A stretch of DNA of 6,990 nucleotides from Deltaproteobacteria bacterium (lineage in GTDB: Bacteria > Desulfobacterota > Syntrophia > Syntrophales > UBA2210), in the NCBI GenBank assembly GCA_019314085.1, contig JAFCZZ010000075.1, positions 1 to 6,990 of the forward strand, in the 5' to 3' direction. The notes under the pieces were generated by a model. The model saw only the letters and a program-made list of their open reading frames with translations, was not told where the DNA came from and did no database searches. Below, one piece after another: positions 1 to 5,702 of the stretch; the stretch's first letter is position 1; every line of letters begins with the position of its first letter. The position numbers and the translations under genes are program-made.

Positions 1-228
1 CTCGGGGCACATCTTCACGCACCGCTGGCAGGAATTGCATGCGGTGAGATTGGCCCAGGGCCGGTAGTGTACCTCCCCGTTGGCACCCTTTACCGGCTTC
101 AGGGATATCTCTCCGAAGGAGCACTCCTTTGTGCAGAGACTGCAGCCGTTTGTGTAGTCGCACCTTTCAAGATCAAAGGCGGGATGAAAGGGGGGGATCG
201 TCTTCCAGTTGTTTTCCATGCCGTTCAT
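1..228 (-). CDS. gltB2: Glutamate synthase Fe-S/FMN subunit, N-terminal part (partial)
   Basis: Only the first 76 codons are in the window; the gene runs off the left edge. It begins MNGMENNWKTIPPFHPAF. Two cysteine clusters follow: C23-x5-C29-x2-C32-x3-C36 and C64-x2-C67-x2-C70-x3-C74-P. The second is a standard 4Fe-4S ferredoxin motif and the first is a variant of it. This is the N-terminal ferredoxin-like module that precedes the FMN-binding glutamate synthase barrel in split ('archaeal-type') glutamate synthases; the barrel itself is not visible, so that part is inferred. The protein would take ammonia from the class II amidotransferase subunit and reductively aminate 2-oxoglutarate in the cytoplasm. 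The start ATG overlaps the upstream stop by one base (TGATG), suggesting translational coupling. An AAGGA ribosome site at 242-238 lies 9 nt upstream and favours this ATG over the one at 219. A different Fe-S oxidoreductase is possible, but the neighbour makes it unlikely. Confidence 0.85.
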   Translation of the reverse strand, partial: MNGMENNWKTIPPFHPAFDLERCDYTNGCSLCTKECSFGEISLKPVKGANGEVHYRPWANLTACNSCQRCVKMCPE

Positions 229-1286
229 CAGACCGCTTCCTTATATCCTTCGAGCATATCGATCATAACCGGTTCACCGCCCCTCGGTGACCATATTCGG
301 TCCACCTCGGGCGACAACAGCCGGATACTGCATTCTTCGGATGACGCGTAGGTGTTGCCCGCCTGTGCGCACACAACGGGACGAAGCTTATTCCGGTCAT
401 TGAGTACGATCGCGCCGTCACGATGCGTCAGGACAATGCCGAAGGGACCGTTGACGATGGCGGTTCCGCAGATCTGTCTGAGATACCGGTCCTTTTCATC
501 GCCTCTTCGGTCGATATCCTCCCAGAGGGCCGGCGCCATGACATAGCAGGCATCCTTCTTTGAGAGTCCGTCCTTCCGGGTGAGCTTGTCGTATATGTAC
601 GATATGACCTCCGTATCCGTCTGCAGGAGGCACTGATATCCGTTCATCTCAAGCCACCGCATATTAGTGCCGTAACTGGTTATCTCACCGTTGTGGACGA
701 CCGTTTTGTCGAGGATCGTGAAGGGGTGCGCCCCCCCCCACCACCCCGGCGTGTTGGTGGGGAACCGGTTATGGGCTGCCCACATATAGCCGCTGTAGTC
801 TTCGATGCGGAAGTAGTCCGCAATATCTTCGGGGTATCCCATCCCCTTGAATACGCCGACATCCTTTCCCGAAGAGACCACGAAGGCATCCTCCATCGCG
901 TTGATGTGCATGACGATCTCGACGATATAATCCTCCTCCGTCTGCTGCGGAGAGAGGAATTCATCTATGGGCTTGAGAAAATACCGTTTGAAATAGGGTC
1001 CCCGGGGTATGCGATCGTTCGGGTAGACCGGGATCTGCTCCGACTGGTATACGTTCGCCCTGCTCTGGAGGTACTCTTCGACCGCTGAAACGGCCGGGTT
1101 GTGCCGGTCACCCTCATACATGATATGGAAGGCGTACTTGTCCCTGTTCTCTGGGTATGCGCTGTAGACGGCGAAGCCGCCCCCCAGGCCGTTTCCCCGG
1201 TCTCTCTGGATCCGGATGGCCTCTCGTATATGGCTTCCATCAATACGCTTACCGTCGGTGTTGATAATTCCCACTATCCCGCACAT
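228..1286 (-). CDS. gltB1: Class II glutamine amidotransferase subunit of split glutamate synthase
   Basis: 352 aa, Ntn-hydrolase type glutaminase. The sequence begins MCGIVGI, so removal of Met1 exposes the catalytic nucleophile Cys2. Other family landmarks are visible: R30-G-N-G-L-G-G-G, H172-N-R-F, the glutamine-binding loop G-W-W-G-G-A-H-P (181-188), N199-G-E, D224-T-E and the C-terminal L-R-P-V (301-304). It is a stand-alone glutaminase domain, about the length of the amidotransferase domain of large GltB proteins, and lacks synthase and GXGXG domains. It would hydrolyse glutamine and channel ammonia to the Fe-S/FMN subunit encoded next (stop and start overlap by one base). The start is supported by the obligatory Cys2 and by an AAAGGGG ribosome site (1299-1293) 6 nt upstream. 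It follows the class I amidotransferase gene after 21 nt. Codons 182-186 contain a run of nine G, a potential slippage tract, but the frame is intact. Confidence 0.92.
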   Translation of the reverse strand: MCGIVGIINTDGKRIDGSHIREAIRIQRDRGNGLGGGFAVYSAYPENRDKYAFHIMYEGDRHNPAVSAVEEYLQSRANVYQSEQIPVYPNDRIPRGPYFKRYFLKPIDEFLSPQQTEEDYIVEIVMHINAMEDAFVVSSGKDVGVFKGMGYPEDIADYFRIEDYSGYMWAAHNRFPTNTPGWWGGAHPFTILDKTVVHNGEITSYGTNMRWLEMNGYQCLLQTDTEVISYIYDKLTRKDGLSKKDACYVMAPALWEDIDRRGDEKDRYLRQICGTAIVNGPFGIVLTHRDGAIVLNDRNKLRPVVCAQAGNTYASSEECSIRLLSPEVDRIWSPRGGEPVMIDMLEGYKEAV

Positions 1287-1307
1287 GACATGCCCCTTTG
1301 TACATTT

Positions 1308-2048
1308 TTAGAAAGAAACATAATCCCTCAATTGCTTGTGCTGCTCTCTGGCTGCCGCCAGAGTTCTTTGACGAAGGTCAACAAGCCACAAAAAATTAGA
1401 ATATATCCTCTTTGCCTGGGTATAAAGCGTTCCTTCTATTGTTTCAAATGTTTGCACGCACCCATCGCAGGAAGGCATCGTGTCCAGCCAGCCTGTCAGC
1501 ATGCTCCGCGTCACCTCAACATGAAACTGGAGGGCGTACGCGTTGCGGTACCTGAATGCCTGGTTCGGGCATGTCCCTGAGGTCACAAGGAGTTTCCCCC
1601 CGTACGGCACATCGAAAGTGTCTTCGTGCCACTGAAAGACCTGCATCGTGCCGGGTATCCCTTCGAACAGGATATCCCTGCTTCCCGCATTCGTCAGGGA
1701 AACGCTCCGCCACCCTACCTCCTCGTGAGAGGCCTTGATGACGGGGGCATAACACGCCTTAGCTATCAGCTGGGCGCCAAGGCAGATACCGAGCGTGGGG
1801 ATGTTGGCATTGATAACCCTTCTGAGAAACTCGGTTTCCTCCTGAAGAAAGGGATATTTCCCTTCCTCGTAGACATTCATTGGTCCGCCCATCGATACAA
1901 GGGCATCAAAGCTGCCGATGTCATCCGGCAACGGATCACCCTTATAAACTTGAACGGTTCGGATATCCGCCTCTACGCGGCCCAGAAAATTCCCAAGCGT
2001 TCCCGGCCCTTCTGCCTCCGCATGTTCAACGATGAGCACCCGTGTCAT
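1308..2048 (-). CDS. Class I (triad) glutamine amidotransferase-like protein
   Basis: 246 aa, DJ-1/PfpI-like fold of the GMP-synthase amidotransferase type (COG0518-like). The catalytic triad is complete: nucleophile elbow L-G-I-C89-L-G-A-Q, then F-H176-V-E178. The oxyanion region S-M-G-G-P-M-N-V (52-59) and a substrate-side F-Q-W-H-E-D-T-F motif (138-145) are also seen. No synthetase domain is fused, so it must act alone or with a separate acceptor enzyme. The substrate is not evident; glutamine hydrolysis or cleavage of a gamma-glutamyl compound is the family-level expectation. It lies between glnA (12 nt after the restored glnA stop at 2061) and the class II subunit, so a role in glutamine/glutamate metabolism is inferred. 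No good Shine-Dalgarno is seen before ATG 2048, so translation probably depends on coupling to glnA, which the glnA frameshift would disturb by stopping ribosomes 132 nt upstream. Confidence 0.88.
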   Translation of the reverse strand: MTRVLIVEHAEAEGPGTLGNFLGRVEADIRTVQVYKGDPLPDDIGSFDALVSMGGPMNVYEEGKYPFLQEETEFLRRVINANIPTLGICLGAQLIAKACYAPVIKASHEEVGWRSVSLTNAGSRDILFEGIPGTMQVFQWHEDTFDVPYGGKLLVTSGTCPNQAFRYRNAYALQFHVEVTRSMLTGWLDTMPSCDGCVQTFETIEGTLYTQAKRIYSNFLWLVDLRQRTLAAAREQHKQLRDYVSF

Positions 2049-2060
2049 GATATCGTACGG

Positions 2061-3394
2061 TTACAGTATCGACAGATATTTCTCTATTTCGTAGCCACTG
2101 ACATGCGTCCGATACTGATCCCACTCCATTTTTTTGTTGGCTATGAACTTCTCAAAGATATGATCTCCCAGTGCCTCTCTCACGAGATCACTCTGTTCGG
2201 TAACGGCGATGGCCTCTCCCAAGCTTCCCCGGGGAGGGAGTCGATGCCGTTGGCCTCACGTTCGGCAGCGGTCATCTCAAAGATATCCTCTTCAATCGGA
2301 TCGGCCAGCGAGTATCCTTCCTCCATCCCCTTCATCCCTGCCGCCAGCATGACCGCAAAGGCGAGGTACGGGTTGCAGGCGGGATCGGGACAGCGGAACT
2401 CCATACGGGTGGCGTTTGCCTTGCCCGGTTTGTACATCGGAACGCGGATGAGGGCGGAGCGGTTTCTCCGTGCCCATGAGATGTACACGGGGGCCTCATA
2501 GCCCGGCACCAGCCTCTTGTATGAATTGACCCACTGCGCTACGACAGATGACAGCTCTTTGGCATGTTTGAGCAGTCCCGCGATGTAGCCTTTTCCTGTT
2601 TTAGACAGATAATATTTGTCGCCCGGATCGTAGAAGGCATTACCCCCCTCTCCGAAGAGCGATTGGTGCACGTGCATGCCGCTTCCGTTTTCGCCAAAGA
2701 TGGGCTTCGGCATAAACGTGGCGTACACGCCGTGCTGCATGGCCACTTCCTTAACGGTCAGACGGTATGTCATCGCCGCGTCGGCCATTGCAAGGGCCTC
2801 CGTATAGCGCAGATCGATCTCATGCTGACTCGGCGCCACCTCGTGGTGGCTGTACTCTACAATAATTCCCATGGATTCGAGGGCTGTAATCGTATCGCGC
2901 CGCAGATCACTGGCGATATCCAGGGGAGTCAGGTCAAAATATCCTCCTCGATCGAGAGGTTCGGTTCCCTCTGCATTCTTGAAATAGAAAAATTCAAGTT
3001 CCGGGCCCACATTCAGGGTATACCCCATATCCGCGGCCTTCTTTAGGTTCCTCTTGAGCGCCCAGCGGGGGTCTCCCTCGTACGGGGTGCCGTCCGGTTT
3101 CATGATATCGCAGAACATACGGGCGACATTCTCTTCCCCGCTCGCCCGCCAGGGCAGAATCACAAAGGTGCTCGGATCCGGCATCGCCACCATATCGCTC
3201 TCTTCGATCCTCGCGAACCCTTCTATGGAGGAACCGTCGAAGCCCATACCCTCTTCAAAGGCGAGCTCCAGTTCCCGGGGCGAGATGGCGAAGCTCTTGA
3301 GAACACCGAGGACATCCGTGAACCACAGACGGACAAACTTTACATTTTTTTCTTTCACCTGTTTCAATACGTATTCTTTGTCTTTGCCAGCCAT
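2061..3394 (-). pseudogene. glnA: Glutamine synthetase type I (GSI-alpha), frameshifted near the C-terminus
   Basis: ATP-dependent amidation of glutamate to glutamine in the cytoplasm. All GS signatures are present: beta-grasp F-D-G-S-S-I-E-G-F (52-60), metal ligands E132, E134, E185, E192, N-G-S-G-M-H241, E332, and flap glutamate E300. R62 sits where Bacillus GS has its feedback-inhibition arginine. The uninterrupted frame from ATG 3394 stops at 2180 (404 aa) with an aberrant tail after G389. The next frame continues with S-L-G-E-A-I and the canonical GS C-terminus ending E-I-E-K-Y-L-S-I-L at stop 2061. Removing two bases (2227-2226) restores a 443-aa protein, the normal GSI-alpha length. 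The N-L-Y-D-L-P adenylylation motif of GSI-beta is absent, as expected for this class. A GGGAGG ribosome site (3407-3402) lies 7 nt before the ATG. The lesion may be a real mutation or a sequence error; it does not form a canonical slippery heptamer. Identity is certain, functionality is not. Confidence 0.93.
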
Positions 3395-3401
3395 CTTTTT
3401 T

Positions 3402-3407
3402 CCTCCC
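3402..3407 (-). promoter_or_regulatory. Strong ribosome binding site of glnA
   Basis: GGGAGG followed by an A-rich 7-nt spacer to ATG 3394. It fixes the glnA start, and the start matches the family N-terminus. Confidence 0.8.
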
Positions 3408-3451
3408 AGCCATCATGGGTTTGTTGAAATGATGTTTTCCGTATACCACAG

Positions 3452-3467
3452 AGCAACATCGGTGCCA
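3452..3467 (-). promoter_or_regulatory. Sigma-54 (RpoN) promoter of the glnA operon
   Basis: The minus strand reads TGGCAC-CGATG-TTGCT: the -24 GG is at 3466-3465 and the -12 GC at 3454-3453, with exactly 10 bases between them. This matches the RpoN consensus TGGCAC-N5-TTGCW at every fixed position. The predicted start is near 3441, giving a leader of about 47 nt to the glnA ATG. RpoN promoters need an AAA+ enhancer-binding activator, and such a gene lies immediately upstream. Confidence 0.9.
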
Positions 3468-3471
3468 GGCC

Positions 3472-3485
3472 CTACCGTCACGTAG
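3472..3485. promoter_or_regulatory. Candidate regulator dyad 1, CTAC-N6-GTAG, beside the glnA -24
   Basis: The site is CTAC-CGTCAC-GTAG, a perfect 4+4 dyad ending 5 bp upstream of the -24 element, centred about 37 bp before the predicted glnA start. The same dyad recurs at 3567-3580 and 5208-5221. The centre-to-centre distance to the 3567 site is 95 bp, close to nine helical turns, so both would face the same side. Binding here could modulate RNA polymerase access. The bound protein is inferred, not known. Confidence 0.5.
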
Positions 3486-3495
3486 CAGGATAATC

Positions 3496-3508
3496 CATGA
3501 GCTTGATA
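3496..3508 (-). promoter_or_regulatory. Possible IHF site between enhancer and sigma-54 promoter
   Basis: TATCAAGCTCATG matches WATCAA-N4-TTR except for one base. It lies about 60 bp before the predicted start, where IHF often bends DNA between an enhancer and an RpoN promoter. The consensus is loose, so this is weak evidence. Confidence 0.25.
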
Positions 3509-3529
3509 TGTTTGAGAGTTTTATCGTAG

Positions 3530-3587
3530 AGACTGGGAAGGGAGGTGTCCTTCTTGTTGGAATGACCTACATATTGGTAGACTGGGA
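3530..3587. repeat. Direct repeat AGACTGGGA, two copies 49 bp apart
   Basis: Plus strand AGACTGGGA occurs at 3530-3538 and 3579-3587. Each copy overlaps or follows a GTAG (3526-3529 and 3577-3580). Both lie in the enhancer interval of the sigma-54 promoter, so they may belong to activator recognition. Chance or remnant duplication is also possible. Confidence 0.4.
3567..3580. promoter_or_regulatory. Candidate enhancer dyad 2, CTAC-N6-GTAG, upstream of glnA
   Basis: The site is CTAC-ATATTG-GTAG. Read on the minus strand it is CTACCA-ATA-TGTAG, identical to the dyad over the regulator promoter (CTACCA-TAT-TGTAG, 5208-5221) at 11 of 14 positions, including all outer bases. It is centred about 132 bp upstream of the predicted glnA start, a typical distance for a sigma-54 activator enhancer. 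Binding by the adjacent NifA-like protein is the simplest reading, but inferred. Confidence 0.5.
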
Positions 3588-3602
3588 CTATTTTGACTAC
3601 TT

Positions 3603-5165
3603 CTATGTTCGAAATCTCTTGGGATTGATCCCGTACTTGCTGATGCGAAGCCCTATAATTCTTTCTGTGAGGCCGAGGGTCTTGGCGGCCTTGGCCATGT
3701 TGCCGCGGGATGTCTTGAGGGCATCCATGATGAGGTCATGTTCCAGATGGTCCAACTCTTCCTGCAGGGTGCCGCTGAACGATGTCCCTGAATAGCCCGA
3801 CGTCTGAAGCGACGGCGGGAGGTGATAACCGTACACGACGCCGTCGGTACTCAGGAGTGATGCCCGTTCTATGCAGTTTTCAAGTTCCCGTACGTTCCCC
3901 GGCCAGTGGTAGCTCATAAACATGTCCAGGGCGTGCGTACAGATGCGAGATATCTGTTTATTGTTGATCTTGGAGTACCGCTCCACGAAAAAATCGGCCA
4001 GGTGGGATATGTCGGTCTTCCGCTCGCGCAGAGGGGGGATGTAGATGGGGAAGACGTTCAGCCGGTAATACAGGTCTTCCCTGAACTTAGCCTCTTCCAT
4101 GAGGGTTTCGAGGTTGCGGTTCGTTGCCGCGATGATCCTGACATCCGTCTTGATCAAGGTATTTCCTCCGACTCGCTCAAATTCCCGCTCCTGCAACACG
4201 CGCAGGAGTCGTATCTGGACGGTGGGAGAAAAATCCCCCACCTCATCAAGGAATATGGTCCCCCCGGAGGCCAGCTCAAACCGCCCCTTCCTCTGTGACA
4301 CGGCTCCCGTAAAAGCCCCCTTTTCATGGCCGAAGAGTTCGCTCTCAAGGACCGTCTCAGGAAGCGCCGCGCAGTTGACCTTTATGAAGGGCTTCTGAGC
4401 CCGGAGACTATTGTAGTGGATGGCGTTGGCGACCAGTTCTTTCCCCGTTCCGCTCTCACCCCTGATCAGGACCGTGGCCTGGCTCTTGGACACCTGCGCT
4501 ATCAGCTGGTACACGTCCTGCATCCCCTTTGACTTTCCTATGATATTGGCGGGATGGAATCTTTCCTTGAGTTCGTTCTGCAGGCGCAGGTTTTCCTGGA
4601 TCAACAGTTCGCGTTCTTCCTGTGTCTCCTGACGGAGGCGAACGGCCTGCGCGATCATCGATGCGATCAGGGTCAACAGCCGCATGTCTTTCTTGAGCGG
4701 GGCGGATTCATCGAAGAGACGATCGGCGCTCAATGTTCCGATAACCTCCCGTCCCAGTTTGATGGGCACGCAGATAAATGAGATATCCTTCTTATCGATA
4801 TCCTTCCGGGAGCCGGTGCGGTCCAGGAAGCGCGGCTCGTCGGAGATGTGGGGCACAATGACGGCCTTCCCCGTCTCCACGACCTTTCCGGTAACGCCCT
4901 CTCCTACCTGGTATTTTCCGCGCCTCTTCTCTACATCGGAAAGGCCGTGAGCGGCCTCTATGTAAATTTCTCCGCTCTTCCGGTTCAGCAGCGTCAATGT
5001 GCCGTGCGACATACCGACACGCTCTGCCAAGGTGTTCAGTACCGGGCCGACCACTTCGCGGATATCCATACTGCGCCCCAGGGCCTGGCTGATCTCCCAC
5101 AGGAGCGACAACTCCTCGATCTCTCTACCCCTGGAAAGCTCTTTTGTGCTCTGGGCCTGCTTCAT
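3603..5165 (-). CDS. NifA-like sigma-54-dependent transcriptional activator (GAF-AAA+-HTH)
   Basis: 520 aa from ATG 5165. Order: a GAF sensor (about 20-175), a charged coiled linker (about 175-205), an AAA+ domain (about 208-430) and a Fis-type HTH (about 470-520). Visible AAA+ motifs: Walker A G236-E-S-G-T-G-K-E, the sigma-54 contact loop G-A-F-T-G-A (283-288), Walker B G-G-T-I-F-L-D-E (301-308), sensor A-A-T-N-R (346-350), F-R-E-D-L-Y-Y-R (361-368) and sensor [10 protein letters not shown] (421-428). The C-terminus (R-G-N-M-A-K-A-A, then [14 protein letters not shown]) closely follows NifA. The four-cysteine motif of oxygen-sensitive NifA is missing; only C409 and C431 lie nearby. The start is ATG because GAGAGG (5177-5172) sits 6 nt before it, whereas it abuts the in-frame TTG at 5171. 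It sits upstream of the RpoN-driven glnA operon, so control of nitrogen assimilation rather than of nif genes is inferred. Confidence 0.92.
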   Translation of the reverse strand: MKQAQSTKELSRGREIEELSLLWEISQALGRSMDIREVVGPVLNTLAERVGMSHGTLTLLNRKSGEIYIEAAHGLSDVEKRRGKYQVGEGVTGKVVETGKAVIVPHISDEPRFLDRTGSRKDIDKKDISFICVPIKLGREVIGTLSADRLFDESAPLKKDMRLLTLIASMIAQAVRLRQETQEERELLIQENLRLQNELKERFHPANIIGKSKGMQDVYQLIAQVSKSQATVLIRGESGTGKELVANAIHYNSLRAQKPFIKVNCAALPETVLESELFGHEKGAFTGAVSQRKGRFELASGGTIFLDEVGDFSPTVQIRLLRVLQEREFERVGGNTLIKTDVRIIAATNRNLETLMEEAKFREDLYYRLNVFPIYIPPLRERKTDISHLADFFVERYSKINNKQISRICTHALDMFMSYHWPGNVRELENCIERASLLSTDGVVYGYHLPPSLQTSGYSGTSFSGTLQEELDHLEHDLIMDALKTSRGNMAKAAKTLGLTERIIGLRISKYGINPKRFRT

Positions 5166-5171
5166 ATCCAA

Positions 5172-5177
5172 CCTCTC
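5172..5177 (-). promoter_or_regulatory. Ribosome binding site deciding the regulator start
   Basis: GAGAGG with a 6-nt spacer to ATG 5165. It touches the in-frame TTG at 5171-5169 directly, ruling that codon out as the start. Confidence 0.7.
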
Positions 5178-5207
5178 ACCGCCATCATTTTTCCCTCTCG
5201 CACAAAA

Positions 5208-5221
5208 CTACCATATTGTAG
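5208..5221. promoter_or_regulatory. Candidate operator dyad 3, CTAC-N6-GTAG, over the regulator -10
   Basis: The site is CTAC-CATATT-GTAG and covers the whole -10 hexamer (5220-5215) of the regulator's sigma-70 promoter. A protein bound here would block RNA polymerase. It shares CTACCA-N3-TGTAG with the site upstream of glnA, so negative autoregulation by the same factor that acts at glnA is an attractive inference. Confidence 0.5.
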
Positions 5222-5243
5222 GATTTGATGGTCTATAAGTCAA
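5215..5243 (-). promoter_or_regulatory. Sigma-70 promoter of the NifA-like regulator gene
   Basis: The minus strand shows TTGACT (5243-5238), a 17-bp spacer and TACAAT (5220-5215). Each hexamer differs from consensus at one base. The predicted start near 5208 gives a leader of about 43 nt to ATG 5165. Confidence 0.8.
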
Positions 5244-5456
5244 GGTAAACCTGAAAATTATTGGATTATCAATAAAATAGTTCTGCTGACTTGTTGGGGC
5301 GAGAAGGAGAGGAGAAGAGACCCGCCCCTTGCTACGTTGTGGTTACTCGTGAGATCCGCGTGCGGCAGTTTGCCAAGAATCCAGCGCGTATAGGGAAATA
5401 GTTTCTGGTTGCACCAGAGGAATGCTTCAGAGCAGTATCAGGGGACGGCAAGACCA
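5244..5456. other. Intergenic stretch without a recognisable gene
   Basis: I see no supported gene here. One GC-rich inverted pair, GGGGCG (5296-5301) and CGCCCC (5323-5328), encloses a purine-rich 21-nt loop; without a T-tract it is not a convincing terminator. A degenerate copy of the regulator dyad, CTAC-GTTGTG-GTTA (5332-5345, 7 of 8 fixed bases), lies about 130 bp upstream of the predicted regulator start. The right part may be too-decayed upstream sequence of the transposase remnant that follows. Confidence 0.4.
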
Positions 5457-5688
5457 GCTAGTGCCATATCTGCAGACAGTTGGAGTGACTATAACGGTCT
5501 GGTTGACTTGGGATACAAAAAGCATTACTGTGTGCACCGCAGTGACGACGAATGTGCCAGGGAGAAAGCCATATCAATGGTAGGGTCTCTTTGGTAGGGT
5601 CTCTTTCTGGTTATGTGCGGAACGAAGACATATGAGACGTGGTAGAGTTCCTCAATCAACCGTTTCCCGCATATTAATCAAGAGCTGA
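5457..5688 (+). pseudogene. IS1595-family transposase, C-terminal remnant with two frameshifts
   Basis: The decoded protein reads S-A-D-S-W-S-D-Y-N-G-L-V-D-L-G-Y-K-K-H-Y (5469-5528), then D-E-C-A-R (5548-5562), then H-I-N-G (5570-5581) and S-F-W (5602-5610) followed by R-R and V-P. This matches the end of the IS1595 DDE domain, where S-D-x-W carries the second catalytic Asp and H-I-N-G-I-E-S-F-W the third acidic residue. One base is missing near 5561 (restoring a G gives A-R-G-E-S-H-I-N-G). An exact 14-bp tandem duplication then breaks the frame again. The expected catalytic Glu is replaced by Val. No N-terminal half, start codon or terminal inverted repeats are seen. The frame closes at TGA 5686-5688, but homology fades before this. 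The extent is approximate. Confidence 0.7.
5579..5606 (+). repeat. Exact 14-bp tandem duplication (GGTAGGGTCTCTTT x2)
   Basis: Two perfect adjacent copies lie at 5579-5592 and 5593-5606, inside the transposase remnant. Deleting one copy restores the continuous reading H-I-N-G-R-V-S-F-W. Because 14 is not a multiple of three, the duplication is itself an inactivating frameshift. Perfect identity suggests it is recent or that slippage maintains it. Confidence 0.9.
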
Positions 5689-5702
5689 TATTAAGAGTAC
5701 AC

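Noticed and set aside
67..351. Plus-strand open frame opposite the Fe-S subunit and class II amidotransferase
   Set aside because: It is antisense to two strongly recognised genes, and its product has no recognisable motif.
2223..2235. Programmed ribosomal frameshift in glnA
   Set aside because: The codons CCC GGG GAA do not allow re-pairing in the -1 frame, and a +1 slip on GGGG leads to the wrong frame.
1626..2501. Long 291-codon plus-strand frame
   Set aside because: It lies antisense to the class I amidotransferase and glnA, whose catalytic motifs are clear on the minus strand. Its length reflects codon bias.
2564..3046. 160-codon plus-strand frame within glnA
   Set aside because: It is a shadow of the conserved GS catalytic region, with no ribosome site or family resemblance.
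3508..3795. Plus-strand frame starting in the glnA upstream region
   Set aside because: It has no ribosome site and runs antisense into the HTH end of the regulator; the region is better explained by promoter elements.
5296..5328. GGGGCG/CGCCCC hairpin as a rho-independent terminator
   Set aside because: The loop is 21 nt and no T-tract follows on either strand.
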